Assembly: GCF_001422985.1 (NCBI RefSeq)
Contig: NZ_LMNL01000006.1
Coordinates: 1 to 64,000, forward strand
Length of the DNA: 64,000 nucleotides
Origin: Methylobacterium sp. Leaf117
GTDB taxonomy: Bacteria; Pseudomonadota; Alphaproteobacteria; Rhizobiales; Beijerinckiaceae
Direction: 5' to 3'
Part shown: positions 41,858-50,965 of the stretch, piece after piece
Position numbering within the stretch: position 1 is the first letter of the stretch
Layout of the letters: every line of letters starts with the position of its first letter
Position numbers and translations under genes: made by a program
The notes under the pieces: generated by a model
Databases searched by the model: none
What the model saw: the letters and a program-made list of their open reading frames with translations, nothing else
Told to the model about the DNA's origin: nothing

Positions 41858-43204
41858 ATGACCGTGCAAGCTTCAACGGCGAAGGCTTCGACCATGCCGG
41901 GCGCATCCGCGCGCGGCGCCGGCGCGCCCTCGTCGGATTTCGTCGAGCAGACCTACGCGAAGGTATTCTGGCGGCTCGTGCCGTTCTTGATGCTCTGCTA
42001 CGTGGTCGCCTATCTCGACCGCGTGAACGTGGGCTTTGCCAAGCTGCAGATGTCCCAGGAGCTGGGCTTCAGCGAAACGGTCTACGGCCTCGGCGCCGGC
42101 CTGTTCTTCATCGGCTACTTCCTGTTCGAGGTGCCCTCGAACGTCATCCTGCACCGGGTCGGCGCCCGGGTCTGGATCGCCCGCATCATGATCACCTGGG
42201 GCATCATCTCGGCCGGGTTCATGTTCGTGAACTCCGCGACCTCGTTCTACCTCATGCGCTTCCTGCTCGGCCTCGCGGAGGCCGGCTTCTATCCGGGCGT
42301 GATCCTCTACACGACGACCTGGTTCCCGGCTCATCGCCGCGCCCGGGTGATCGCGGTGTTCATGTCGGCGATCCCGGTCTCGGGCATCTTCGGCAACCCG
42401 CTCTCCGGCTGGATCATGGACACGTTCAACGGCACGCACGGCCTGTCCGGCTGGCAGTGGATGTTCCTGATCGAGGCGGTGCCGGCGGTGCTGGTGGGTC
42501 TCGCCGTGTTCTTCTATCTCGACAACCGCCCCTCGGAAGCCAAGTGGCTGAACGCCGCCGAGAAGCAGGTCATCGAGCGCGACATCGCCGCCGACGGCGC
42601 CGGCAAGGAACAGAGCCCGCATTCCATCGCCACCGTGTTCCGCAACGGCCGGATCTGGTTCATGAGCCTGATCTACTTCGCCTTCGTCACCGGTCAATAC
42701 GGCCTGACCTTCTGGATGCCCACCATCGTCAAGGCGTCCGGCATCCAGGGCAACCTCAACATCGGTCTCGTCAGCGCGATCCCGTTCCTGTTCGCGGTCT
42801 TCGTCATGATCCTGCTCGGCCGCAGCGCCGACCGGATGCGCGAGCGGCGCTGGCACCTCATCGTCCCGGCCCTCTGCGGCGCGGTCGGCTTCGTGGTCGC
42901 GGCCAGCACCGGCAGCACGGTCGTGGCCATCGCGGCGCTGGCCGTGGCGGCCGGCGGCGTGCTCACCTGCGCGCCGCTGTTCTGGTCCCTGCCCACCGCC
43001 TTTCTCAGCGGCGCGGGTGCGGCGGCCGGCATCGCGCTGATCAACTCGGTGGGCAACCTCGCGGGCTTCGCCAGCCCCTACGTGATCGGGGCCCTGCGCG
43101 ATTCCACCGGCAGCACCGCCGCCGGCATGTACGCGCTCGCCGTGATGCTGGTGATCGGCGCGGTCTGCGTGTTCGTCACCCCGAAGCACGTGGTCAATCG
43201 CTGA
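41858..43204 (+). CDS. MFS transporter (anion:cation symporter type), probable tetronate importer
   Basis: The 448-aa inner-membrane protein has about 12 helices and ACS-family features: YLDRVNVGFAKLQM in the first loop, YFLFEVPSNVILHRVGAR in the second helix region and LLGLAEAGFYPGVILY in the fourth. ACS members import organic and sugar acids with protons. GGAGG precedes ATG 41858. It starts the plus-strand operon with ltnD, otnI, otnK and denD under the paired operators, so L-threonate and/or D-erythronate uptake is the likely role. Confidence 0.87.
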   Translation: MTVQASTAKASTMPGASARGAGAPSSDFVEQTYAKVFWRLVPFLMLCYVVAYLDRVNVGFAKLQMSQELGFSETVYGLGAGLFFIGYFLFEVPSNVILHRVGARVWIARIMITWGIISAGFMFVNSATSFYLMRFLLGLAEAGFYPGVILYTTTWFPAHRRARVIAVFMSAIPVSGIFGNPLSGWIMDTFNGTHGLSGWQWMFLIEAVPAVLVGLAVFFYLDNRPSEAKWLNAAEKQVIERDIAADGAGKEQSPHSIATVFRNGRIWFMSLIYFAFVTGQYGLTFWMPTIVKASGIQGNLNIGLVSAIPFLFAVFVMILLGRSADRMRERRWHLIVPALCGAVGFVVAASTGSTVVAIAALAVAAGGVLTCAPLFWSLPTAFLSGAGAAAGIALINSVGNLAGFASPYVIGALRDSTGSTAAGMYALAVMLVIGAVCVFVTPKHVVNR

Positions 43205-43232
43205 GCCGGACGGATCCGAAACCCACACCGTG

Positions 43233-43262
43233 ATTCCGGGGCTGCGCAGCAGAACCCGGGAT
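43233..43262. repeat. REP-like palindromic intergenic element
   Basis: ATTCCGGG (43233-43240) pairs with CCCGGGAT (43255-43262, one G-T pair). The ten-base centre GCTGCGCAGC (43241-43250) is itself palindromic. The element resembles short intergenic repeats scattered in Rhizobiales genomes. It sits between the importer and ltnD and could modulate readthrough or mRNA stability. Confidence 0.6.
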
Positions 43263-43337
43263 GACGGGGTGAGTGGCAGGAGCATCCGTTCGATCCGCCT
43301 TCCCCTGATTTCGAAATTCCATCCGACAGGTCCCTCC

Positions 43338-44255
43338 ATGAGCACGAACACCCAGAACCGCTGCGTAGCCGTGATCGGCCTCGGCTCCATGGGCGCCGGC
43401 ATGGCCGGTTCGCTCCTCCGGGCCGGCTTCCAGGTCACCGCCTGCGACGTGAACGCGGAAGCGGTCGCGCGCTTCGCCGAGAGCGGGGGACAGGCGGCGG
43501 CGAACCCGGCGGCGGCGGCGGCGGGGGCCGACGTGGTGGTCTGCGTCGTGGTCAACGCCGCCCAGACCGAAGCGGTGCTGTTCGGGCCGGACGGGGCTGC
43601 CGAGACCATGCCCGAGGGCGCCGTGTTCGTCTCCTCCGCCACCATGGACCCGGCCATCGCCCGTCGCCTCGCGGCCCGGCTGGAGGAGACCAGACGGCAC
43701 TATCTCGACGCCCCGATGAGCGGCGGCGCGGTCCGGGCGGCGGACGGCGAACTCACCTTCCTGGCCTCCGGCAGCACGGCGGCCTTCGATGCCGCCCGAC
43801 CGGCCCTGGAGGCGATGGCCGGCAAGCTCTACGCGCTCGGCGACGCGGCCGGGCAGGGGGCCGCCTTCAAGATGATCAACCAGCTGCTCGCGGGCGTGCA
43901 CATCGCGGCCGCCAGCGAGGCCATGAGCTTTGCCGCCAAGCAGGGGCTCGACCTGCGCAAGGTCTACGAGGTGATCACGGCCTCCGCCGGCAATTCCTGG
44001 ATGTTCGAGAACCGCATGCCGCACGTGCTCGACGGCGATTACAGCCCGAGAAGCGCGGTCGACATCTTCGTCAAGGATCTGGGCATCGTGCAGGACATGG
44101 CGCGGGCGGAAAAGTACCCCGTGCCGGTGGCGGCCGCCGCCCTGCAGATGTTCCTGATGGCGTCGGGCTCCGGCATGGGCCGGGACGACGACGCCTCGGT
44201 GGCCCGCCTCTACGCCCAGGTGGCCGGCGTCACCCTGCCGTCGCCCAAGGCCTGA
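43338..44255 (+). CDS. ltnD: L-threonate 2-dehydrogenase (LtnD)
   Basis: The 305-aa member of the beta-hydroxyacid dehydrogenase family would oxidise L-threonate at C2 to 2-oxo-tetronate with NAD+. The N-terminal Rossmann motif is VAVIGLGSMGAGMAGSLL. The substrate segment DAPMSGGAVRAADG and the catalytic Lys in GAAFKMINQLLAG (near residue 178) follow, and VDIFVKDLGIVQDMA sits in the helical domain. These fit LtnD, and the otn neighbours make it the best choice over tartronate semialdehyde reductase. otnI begins 14 bases downstream. Confidence 0.87.
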   Translation: MSTNTQNRCVAVIGLGSMGAGMAGSLLRAGFQVTACDVNAEAVARFAESGGQAAANPAAAAAGADVVVCVVVNAAQTEAVLFGPDGAAETMPEGAVFVSSATMDPAIARRLAARLEETRRHYLDAPMSGGAVRAADGELTFLASGSTAAFDAARPALEAMAGKLYALGDAAGQGAAFKMINQLLAGVHIAAASEAMSFAAKQGLDLRKVYEVITASAGNSWMFENRMPHVLDGDYSPRSAVDIFVKDLGIVQDMARAEKYPVPVAAAALQMFLMASGSGMGRDDDASVARLYAQVAGVTLPSPKA

Positions 44256-44269
44256 AGGGAGAACAGCCG

Positions 44270-45082
44270 ATGCCGCGTTTTGCCGCCAACCTCACCCTGA
44301 TGTTCACCGAACGCCCCTTCCTCGACCGCTTCGCGGCGGCCCGGGAAGCGGGCTTCACCGCCGTCGAATTCCTGTTCCCCTACGACCATCCGCCCGAGGC
44401 CATCGCCGAGCGCCTGGCGCAGTACGGCCTTACCCAGGCCCTGTTCAACCTGCCGCCGGGCGATTGGGCGGCGGGCGAGCGCGGCCTCGCCGCCCTGCCG
44501 GACCGGTTCGCGGAGGTGCAGGCGGGCGTCGAGACCGGCCTGACTTACGCGAAGGCCACCGGCGTGGCCCGGCTCCACCTCATGGCCGGCATGGCGGATG
44601 CGCAGGATCCGGCGGCGCAGGCGGCCTATCGCCGGGCCGTGGCCTGGACCGCCGAGCGGGTGGGTCGCGAAGGGCTCGACCTCGTGCTCGAGCCGATCAA
44701 CGCCCGCAACATGCCGGGCTACTTCCTCAACGACTTCGCCATGGCCGCCCGCCTGATCGAGGACCTCGCCCTGCCGAACCTGAAGCTGCAGTTCGACCTC
44801 TACCATTGCCAGATTCTGCACGGGGACGTGACCACCCGCCTGCGGACCCTGATGCCGATGGTCGGGCACGTCCAGACCGCGAGCGTGCCCACCCGGCACG
44901 AGCCCGGCACCGGCGAGATGAACGACGCCTTCCTCTTCGCCGAGCTCGACCGCCTCGGCTATGCGGGCTTCGTCGGCTGCGAGTACAACCCGGCCGGCGG
45001 CACGGGGGAGGGCCTCGGCTGGTTCGAGCCCTACCGCGCGTCGCAGGGACAGCAGGCGCAAATCCGGGAGGCCACCCGATGA
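44270..45082 (+). CDS. otnI: 2-oxo-tetronate isomerase (OtnI)
   Basis: The 270-aa TIM-barrel protein of the hydroxypyruvate isomerase family would convert 2-oxo-tetronate to 3-oxo-tetronate. It begins PRFAANLTLMFTERPFLDRF. It has the metal-ligand segments VLEPINARNMPGYF, LQFDLYHCQILHGD, and the late VGCEYNPAGGTGEGLGW. Hydroxypyruvate isomerase itself is the alternative name, but the flanking ltnD and otnK favour OtnI. Its stop overlaps the otnK start by four bases. Confidence 0.88.
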   Translation: MPRFAANLTLMFTERPFLDRFAAAREAGFTAVEFLFPYDHPPEAIAERLAQYGLTQALFNLPPGDWAAGERGLAALPDRFAEVQAGVETGLTYAKATGVARLHLMAGMADAQDPAAQAAYRRAVAWTAERVGREGLDLVLEPINARNMPGYFLNDFAMAARLIEDLALPNLKLQFDLYHCQILHGDVTTRLRTLMPMVGHVQTASVPTRHEPGTGEMNDAFLFAELDRLGYAGFVGCEYNPAGGTGEGLGWFEPYRASQGQQAQIREATR

Positions 45083-46371
45083 GCCTCGCCCTCGGATCGG
45101 TGGCCGACGACTATACCGGCGCCTCGGACCTCGCCAACACGCTGACCCAGGCCGGCCTGCGCACCGTGCAGACCATCGGCATCCCGGCCGACGACCTCGA
45201 TCTGGCCGGGGTCGATGCCGTGGTGGTGGCCCTCAAGAGCCGCTCCATCCCGGCTGCGGACGCGGTGGCGCGCTCCCGCGCGGCCGAGGCCTGGCTGCGT
45301 GGCCGGGGCGCCGCCCATGTCCTGTTCAAGATCTGCTCGACCTTCGATTCGACCGATCAGGGCAATATCGGTCCCGTCCTGGACGCCCTGCGGGGCGATG
45401 CGGGCGAGGCCATCGCCCTCGTCACGCCCGCCTTCCCGGAGACCGGGCGCACCGTCTACCAGGGCAACCTGTTCGTCGGCGCCGTGCCGCTGAACGAGAG
45501 CCCGCTCAAGGACCATCCCCTCAACCCGATGCGCGACGCCAACCTCGTGCGGGTGCTGGCCCGCCAGAGCGCGGCGCCCGTGGGCCTCGTGGATTTCGCC
45601 ACTGTGGCGAAGGGGCCGGACGCCGTCGCCGCGCGCCTCGACGCGCTCGCCGCCGGCGGCGTGGGCGCGGCCATCGCGGACGCCGTGAGGGAGACCGATC
45701 TCGAAATCCTCGGGGTGGCGGCGCTCGGCCATCGCATCTCGGTGGGCGCCTCGGGCCTCGGCCTCGGCCTCGCCCGCGCGCTCGTGGCGGCCGGCCGGGC
45801 GGCGGCGCCGGACAGCGCCTCGGATCTCGGCGCGCCCGTTGGGGGCCTGGCCGCCTGCCTCGCCGGAAGCTGCTCGCAGGCGACGCTCGGACAGATCGCG
45901 GCGGCGCAAGCCGTGATGCCGGTGCGGCGCCTCGACCCCGAGCGCCTGCTCGCCGCGGGTGAGGCCGAGATCGAGGCCGCCGTGGCCTGGGCCGGCGATC
46001 ATGTCGGCGCCGGCCCCGTTCTCATCGCCAGCAGCGCCGAGCCCGAGACCGTGCGCGCCCTCCAGGCCCGCCACGGTGGCGACCGGGTCGGCCATGCCAT
46101 CGAGGCCGCTTTGGCCCGCATCGCCGGGGACCTGGTGGCGCGCGGTGTGCGCCGCCTCGTGGTGGCGGGCGGCGAGACCTCCGGCGCGGTCGTCGACACG
46201 CTCGGGCTGAAGGCCTTCCGCCTCGGTCCCGAGATCGCCGCCGGGGTGCCGGTGCTCCGGACGATGGGGCAAGGGGCAGCCGGCCTCGGCGATCCCATGC
46301 TGCTCGCTCTCAAGTCCGGCAATTTCGGCGGCCGCGACTTCTTCTCCCGCGCCCTCGACCTGATGCGCTGA
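45079..46371 (+). CDS. otnK: 3-oxo-tetronate kinase (OtnK, DUF1537 family)
   Basis: The 430-aa four-carbon acid sugar kinase would phosphorylate 3-oxo-tetronate at O4 with ATP. The N-terminal domain opens GSVADDYTGASDLANTL, the DDxTGA motif of this family, with KICSTFDSTDQGNIG following. The C-terminal nucleotide-binding domain has VVAGGETSGAVV and KSGNFGG near the end. The length is normal. The ATG at 45079 overlaps otnI by four bases. denD follows after 17 bases. Confidence 0.92.
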   Translation: MSLALGSVADDYTGASDLANTLTQAGLRTVQTIGIPADDLDLAGVDAVVVALKSRSIPAADAVARSRAAEAWLRGRGAAHVLFKICSTFDSTDQGNIGPVLDALRGDAGEAIALVTPAFPETGRTVYQGNLFVGAVPLNESPLKDHPLNPMRDANLVRVLARQSAAPVGLVDFATVAKGPDAVAARLDALAAGGVGAAIADAVRETDLEILGVAALGHRISVGASGLGLGLARALVAAGRAAAPDSASDLGAPVGGLAACLAGSCSQATLGQIAAAQAVMPVRRLDPERLLAAGEAEIEAAVAWAGDHVGAGPVLIASSAEPETVRALQARHGGDRVGHAIEAALARIAGDLVARGVRRLVVAGGETSGAVVDTLGLKAFRLGPEIAAGVPVLRTMGQGAAGLGDPMLLALKSGNFGGRDFFSRALDLMR

Positions 46372-46388
46372 GCCCGAAAGGACGCCCC

Positions 46389-47348
46389 ATGCACGCTCTG
46401 ATCCTCGGCGCCGCCGGCATGATCGGCCGACGCCTCACCGACGCCCTCGCCGCGCAGGGCGATGCCCGCGCCCTCACCCTGGTGGACGTGGTGGAGCCGA
46501 CGCCGCCGATGGGCTTCACCGGCCCTGTCGCCACGGCCGCCGCCGACCTCGCGAGCCCGGGCGCGGCGGAGGCCGCCATCGCGGGCCGGCCGGACGTGAT
46601 CTTCCACCTCGCGGCGATCGTGTCGGGCGAGGCGGAGGCCGACCTGGAGAAGGGCTACCGGGTCAATCTCGACGCCACGCGCCTGCTTCTCGACGCGATC
46701 CGGCAGGCCCACGGGGCGGAGGGCTACCGGCCCCGCGTGGTCTTCACCTCATCGCTGGCGGTGTTCGGGCCGCCGCTTCCGGGCGTGATCCCGGACGACA
46801 TGATCCTGACACCGGCCACCTCCTACGGCACCCAGAAGGCGATGGGCGAGTTGCTGCTCGCCGATTACACCCGGCGCGGCTTCCTCGACGGCATCGGCTT
46901 GCGCCTGCCCACCATCTGCGTACGGCCGGGCAAGCCGAACAAGGCGGCCTCCGGGTTCTTCTCCGGGATCATCCGCGAGCCGCTGGCCGGCCAGGAGGCG
47001 ATCCTGCCGGTGCCCGACAGCGTGCGCCACTGGTTCGCCAGTCCACGCTCGGCCACCGAATACCTTCTGCACGCCGCCCGCATCGACCTTGGTCCCCTCG
47101 GCCTGCGCCGCAGCCTGACCATGCCGGGGATCTCGGCGACGGTGGCCGACGAGATCGAGGCCCTGCGCCGCGTGGGCGGTGATCCGGCGGTGGCGCTGAT
47201 CCGGCGTGAACCGAATCCGGCCATCCAGGCGATCGTGGAGACCTGGCCGGAGGCCTTCGATACCCGCCGCGCCCTGGAACTGGGCTTCAAGGGTGACGCC
47301 AGCTTCGACGCGCTGGTGGAGTTGCACCTGGCCGAGACGCGGGGGTAA
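46389..47348 (+). CDS. denD: D-erythronate 2-dehydrogenase (DenD, extended SDR)
   Basis: The 319-aa short-chain dehydrogenase has LILGAAGMIGRRL (GxxGxxG form), FTSSLAVFG and the catalytic SYGTQK (Tyr and Lys near residue 143). IRVRPG-like LPTICVRPGKPNKAASGFFS follows, typical of DenD/nucleoside-diphosphate-epimerase-like members. In this operon it would oxidise D-erythronate to the 2-oxo-tetronate used by OtnI, giving a second entry beside ltnD. It is the last gene of the operon and converges on an aldo/keto reductase gene 39 bases away. Confidence 0.87.
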   Translation: MHALILGAAGMIGRRLTDALAAQGDARALTLVDVVEPTPPMGFTGPVATAAADLASPGAAEAAIAGRPDVIFHLAAIVSGEAEADLEKGYRVNLDATRLLLDAIRQAHGAEGYRPRVVFTSSLAVFGPPLPGVIPDDMILTPATSYGTQKAMGELLLADYTRRGFLDGIGLRLPTICVRPGKPNKAASGFFSGIIREPLAGQEAILPVPDSVRHWFASPRSATEYLLHAARIDLGPLGLRRSLTMPGISATVADEIEALRRVGGDPAVALIRREPNPAIQAIVETWPEAFDTRRALELGFKGDASFDALVELHLAETRG

Positions 47349-47387
47349 GCAGGCTGAACGCGTCTCCCTCCCCCGCACAATGGCGTT

Positions 47388-48392
47388 TTACCCCCGTACG
47401 CGCCCCTCGATCGGATAGGCCGGATCGTTGTAGCCCGGGGTCGAGGGGTGGCCGGTGACGACGTGGGCGTCGACCAGCGCCTCGTCCTCGTCCGTGAAGG
47501 TGTAGCCGAGAGCGCCCAGATACTCGTCCCACTGCGCCTCCGTGCGCGGCCCGGCGATGACCGAGGTGACGGTGCGGTTGGCCAGCACCCAGTTCACCGC
47601 GAACTGCCCCGCCGTCAGCCCGCGCGCGGCCGCGTGGGCCTGGAACGTGCGGGCGATCACCAGGGATTCCGGGCGCCACTCCGTCTGCATCATGCGGGTG
47701 TCCTGGCGCCCCGCGCGGGTGCCTTCGGGGGGCGGGGCATCGGGATCGTACTTCGCGGTCAGCACACCGCGGGCGAGCGGCGAGTACGGCACCACGCCGA
47801 GGCCGTAATGGGCGCAGGCCGGCAGGTGCTCGGTCTCCGGCATCCGGTTCAGGGCGTTGTAGTAGGGCTGGCTCACCACCGGACGGTCGATGCCGAGATC
47901 GTCGCACAGGCGGCAGATCTCGGCGACGCGCCAAGCCCGGTAGTTCGAGACGCCGAAGTAGCGGATCTTGCCCTGGCGCACGAGCTGCGCGATGGCGCCG
48001 ATGGTCTCAGCCAACGGCGTCGTGTGGTCCTCCTTGTGGAGGTAGTAGATGTCGATGACGTCGGTGCCGAGCCGCCGGAGGCTGGCCTCGGCGGCGCGCA
48101 GCACGTGGGCGCGGGACAGGCCCCGGTCGTTGACGCCCGGCCCCATCGGGTTGGCGACCTTGGTGGCCAGCACCCAGGCCTCGCGGTCCCGGGCGATCGC
48201 CCGGCCCACCACCTCCTCGGAGCGGCCCTCGTTGTAGACGTCCGCCGTGTCGAGAAAGTTGATCCCGGCGCTCCGGGCGCTGTCGATGATGCGGCCGGCG
48301 GTGGCCTCGTCGGTGGGGCCGCCGAACATCATGGTGCCGAGACAGAGCGGCGAGACCTTGAGGCCCGAACGGCCGAGATTGCGATACTGCAT
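47388..48392 (-). CDS. aldo/keto reductase
   Basis: The 334-aa NADPH-dependent TIM-barrel oxidoreductase has the catalytic tetrad segments FLDTADVYNEGRSEE (Asp, Tyr), VLATKV (Lys) and YYLHKEDHTTP (His), and a C-terminal cofactor region (TSVIAGPRTEAQWDE). Its substrate is unknown. It lies 25 bases downstream of mdcH on the same strand, so it may be the last gene of the malonate operon, although no role in malonate use is known. It converges on denD. Confidence 0.85.
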   Translation of the reverse strand: MQYRNLGRSGLKVSPLCLGTMMFGGPTDEATAGRIIDSARSAGINFLDTADVYNEGRSEEVVGRAIARDREAWVLATKVANPMGPGVNDRGLSRAHVLRAAEASLRRLGTDVIDIYYLHKEDHTTPLAETIGAIAQLVRQGKIRYFGVSNYRAWRVAEICRLCDDLGIDRPVVSQPYYNALNRMPETEHLPACAHYGLGVVPYSPLARGVLTAKYDPDAPPPEGTRAGRQDTRMMQTEWRPESLVIARTFQAHAAARGLTAGQFAVNWVLANRTVTSVIAGPRTEAQWDEYLGALGYTFTDEDEALVDAHVVTGHPSTPGYNDPAYPIEGRVRG

Positions 48393-48417
48393 CGTGTGCG
48401 TTTCACTCCGTCGGGGT

Positions 48418-49377
48418 TCAGGCCCCGTCCTCGATCCATTGAATCACACCGGCGGACCTCCGAAAATCCTCCAATGCATGAACCCGCGCGTCGGGCAGGG
48501 CCGCCCGGGCCATGGTGGCGAGGGCGTGGCCGGGACCGAGCTCGAGAACGTGGTCCGCGCCGAACTCGCCGATGCTCTCCAGGCAGGCGGCCCAGTCCAG
48601 GGTCTGCGAGAGCTGCGCGGCGAGCTTGGCCAAGCCCACCTCCGGCCGGAACACCGCCGCCCCGTCGAGGCCGCTGAGGAGGCGCGGGGCCGGACGCGGG
48701 GGCGTCGCCAGGGGCGCTTCGGCCAGCCGTTCGGCGAAGCGGGCCGAGGCCTCGGCCAGGAGCGGCGTGTGGGAGGGGATATGGACGGGCAGGCGCACCG
48801 CCCGCGCGGCGCCGGCTGCGAGCGCGGCCGCGCAGAGCCTGTCGAGGGCCTCGACGGGACCGCCCACCACCACGCTGTCGACGGCGTTGCGGATCGCCGG
48901 GTGGCACCCATGCTCCCCCGCCATCGCGAAACACCGCTCGGCGGGCAGGCCGCGCAGGCCCGCGAGGCCGTAAGGAATGCCGCGGCCGGAATCCGGACCC
49001 GCCACCGCATCCATCGCCTCGGCGCGGGCGGCGGCGAGGTCCAGCACCGTCTCGGGCGCGAACAGGCCGGCGCAGCCGAAGGCCGCGAGATCACCGATGC
49101 TGTAGCCGGCCACCACGACGCGCGCGGGTCTCGCGGCTTGCGAGGCTTGGGCGGCTTGCACCAGGGTCCAGGCGGCGAGACCGGCGACGCAGCACAGGAT
49201 CTGCCCGGTGCGGTTGGCGTGGAGGTCCGCGCCCGTGCGCACGAGGTTGCGCGGGTCCTGGCCGAGGAGCGGGGTCGCCGCCGCGAAGATGCCTTGCGCC
49301 TCCGGCCGATCGGCGGTGAGGTCGAACATTCCCGAATGCTGGCCGCCCTGGCCGGACAGCAGGATCGCGAGGGTCAT
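48418..49377 (-). CDS. mdcH: malonate decarboxylase subunit epsilon (MdcH, malonyl transferase)
   Basis: The 319-aa FabD-type acyltransferase primes the carrier by moving malonyl groups from malonyl-CoA to the decarboxylase ACP. It shows LSGQGGQHSGMF, the nucleophile VAGYSIGDLAAFGCAG (Ser near residue 93), the His-bearing PVHIPSHTPLL and ELGPGHALATM. These fit MdcH, as does its place after mdcB. It starts 13 bases downstream of mdcB. Confidence 0.88.
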   Translation of the reverse strand: MTLAILLSGQGGQHSGMFDLTADRPEAQGIFAAATPLLGQDPRNLVRTGADLHANRTGQILCCVAGLAAWTLVQAAQASQAARPARVVVAGYSIGDLAAFGCAGLFAPETVLDLAAARAEAMDAVAGPDSGRGIPYGLAGLRGLPAERCFAMAGEHGCHPAIRNAVDSVVVGGPVEALDRLCAAALAAGAARAVRLPVHIPSHTPLLAEASARFAERLAEAPLATPPRPAPRLLSGLDGAAVFRPEVGLAKLAAQLSQTLDWAACLESIGEFGADHVLELGPGHALATMARAALPDARVHALEDFRRSAGVIQWIEDGA

Positions 49378-49390
49378 GACGGCGCGACGA

Positions 49391-50275
49391 TCATGGTCGC
49401 TCCCAGGCGTCGACGAACAGGGTCATGGCGAGAAGGTCGGCGGCCCCGCCGGGGCTGAGGCGGCGGGCGACGAAGGCCCGGTGCAGCGCCTCCGCCCGCG
49501 AAAACCAGTCGTCCGGCGCGATACCGCCCGCGGCGATGAAGCGGGCGGCTTCCGCCCGCGCGAAAGCATACCCTTCGGGGCCGCCGCGATGCAGCAGGTT
49601 GGTGTCCTCCAGGCAGGCGACGAGGGCGAGGCAGGCCTCCACCCGCGCGGCCTCGGGCGCATCGGGGCGAAGAGCGCGGGCCCGGCGCAGGGCCGGCAGC
49701 CCGGTGCCGTAGAGGCTCGGGAACCCGGCCGCCGCCTCGGCCGGCGCGCCCCCGACGCCGTGTCGGCGCCGCGCCCGCGCGCCCGGCGCGTGCAGCAGTT
49801 CGGGGCCGTCGAGGATCGCGTCCGCGTGGCGCGCGCGGACATGGGCGCCGAGGCTCCCGGCCGCCGGGCGCATCCCTGAGGCGCCGGCCGCGGCACTGAG
49901 GAGGCCGAGGCCGAAAATGGCGCCCCGGTGGGTGTTCACGCCCCCGGTGGCCGCCCGCATCGCCGCCTCCGCCGCGAGGCCGATCCGGCGCAGATGCGCC
50001 ATCTCGGCCCCCGCCGCGCCGGCCTCGGCGAGCTCCGCGAAGAAGGGCTCCAGGGCATCGGCACTCGCCCGGAAGCGGCCCGCGTCCATGTCGGAATGGC
50101 TGCCGCTGTCCACGTGGCTGACGAGACCGGGCTTGGGATAGGTGGCGAGCTCGCGGTGCAGGCATGCGGTGGCGAGGCGGGCGATCCGCCGCGACAGGCC
50201 GCGGGGTCGCGCCGGGTCGGGCGTCGCGGACGGGATGGCAGCTCCCTGGATCGCAGGTGCGGAGGCGGACGGCAT
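49391..50275 (-). CDS. mdcB: triphosphoribosyl-dephospho-CoA synthase (MdcB)
   Basis: The 294-aa enzyme makes the triphosphoribosyl-dephospho-CoA precursor of the malonate decarboxylase ACP prosthetic group from ATP and dephospho-CoA. It is a CitG/MdcB-family protein with ATYPKPGLVSHVDSGSHSDM, GVNTHRGAIFGLGLL, DTNLLHRGG and the late LSPGGAADLLAMTLFV. A low-complexity Ala/Arg patch (about residues 150-175) is unusual. It starts three bases after the mdcG stop, between mdcG and mdcH. Confidence 0.9.
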   Translation of the reverse strand: MPSASAPAIQGAAIPSATPDPARPRGLSRRIARLATACLHRELATYPKPGLVSHVDSGSHSDMDAGRFRASADALEPFFAELAEAGAAGAEMAHLRRIGLAAEAAMRAATGGVNTHRGAIFGLGLLSAAAGASGMRPAAGSLGAHVRARHADAILDGPELLHAPGARARRRHGVGGAPAEAAAGFPSLYGTGLPALRRARALRPDAPEAARVEACLALVACLEDTNLLHRGGPEGYAFARAEAARFIAAGGIAPDDWFSRAEALHRAFVARRLSPGGAADLLAMTLFVDAWERP

Positions 50276-50278
50276 CGC

Positions 50279-50965
50279 TCAAGCTGCCGGGGACAGGGCG
50301 GCGCGGAGTGTCGCGACGGGCCGAAGCTCCAGGCGCAGCAGGCCCTTGACGAGGACCGCCTCGTCGGGTCCGGCCGCGTGCAGTTCGCGCCAGTTCACGG
50401 CGCAACCGTCCGGTAGACAGATCTCGCCGTCGAGGCGCATCGGCGCCGGTCCCGCGATGCGCGCCAGACCGTCGAGGAAGGCGCGATCGAGGGAGTCGGG
50501 CCAGAGCAGGTCGAGGTCCGAGGTGTCCGAGAGATAGGGCAGGCCGGTCAGCGCCTGCCAGAGCAGGCCGCCGAACACGCGCGGCACGCAGCCATGGGCC
50601 GCCCCGTGCGCGACGAGGGCCGCGATGGTCGGGTGCCAGGCGGCGGGGGCGGCCCCGCCGGCCTCGGTCAGGGTCAGGCCTGGGCGGGGCGTGACGGAGC
50701 CCGGATCGAGGGCGAGGCCGATGCGGCGCTTGCCGAGGGCGGGCGGCAGCGGCAGGCCGGCGGCGACGAGGCCGGCATCCTCGCCGGGCCCGCGGCGCCG
50801 GGCGATGACGGGCCAGCCGCGTTCCGCCCAGCCGGCGAGATGGGGAATCTCCGCGAGGTCCGGCCGTCCCGCCAGCACTCGGCTCCAGGCGCCGGGCGTC
50901 ACGGTGAGAAGGTCGTGGCGCGCGAGGGGCGACAGAGGCGACAGGGGCGACACAGGATCACGCAC
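50279..50965 (-). CDS. mdcG: malonate decarboxylase holo-ACP synthase (MdcG)
   Basis: The 228-aa nucleotidyltransferase transfers the prosthetic group made by MdcB to the ACP subunit MdcC. It has the diagnostic LLWQALTGLPYLSDTSDLDL, in which the Asp residues bind metal, plus LARHDLLTV near the start and NWRELHA. I chose the GTG at 50965, which overlaps the mdcE end by eight bases, because an ATG at 51028 would add residues unrelated to the family. The N terminus carries a repeated PLS triplet. Confidence 0.85.
   Translation of the reverse strand: MRDPVSPLSPLSPLARHDLLTVTPGAWSRVLAGRPDLAEIPHLAGWAERGWPVIARRRGPGEDAGLVAAGLPLPPALGKRRIGLALDPGSVTPRPGLTLTEAGGAAPAAWHPTIAALVAHGAAHGCVPRVFGGLLWQALTGLPYLSDTSDLDLLWPDSLDRAFLDGLARIAGPAPMRLDGEICLPDGCAVNWRELHAAGPDEAVLVKGLLRLELRPVATLRAALSPAA

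Noticed and set aside
41665..41895. 76-codon minus-strand frame across the tetronate operators
   Set aside because: It covers the palindromic operators and the importer's ribosome site; cysteine-rich random composition.
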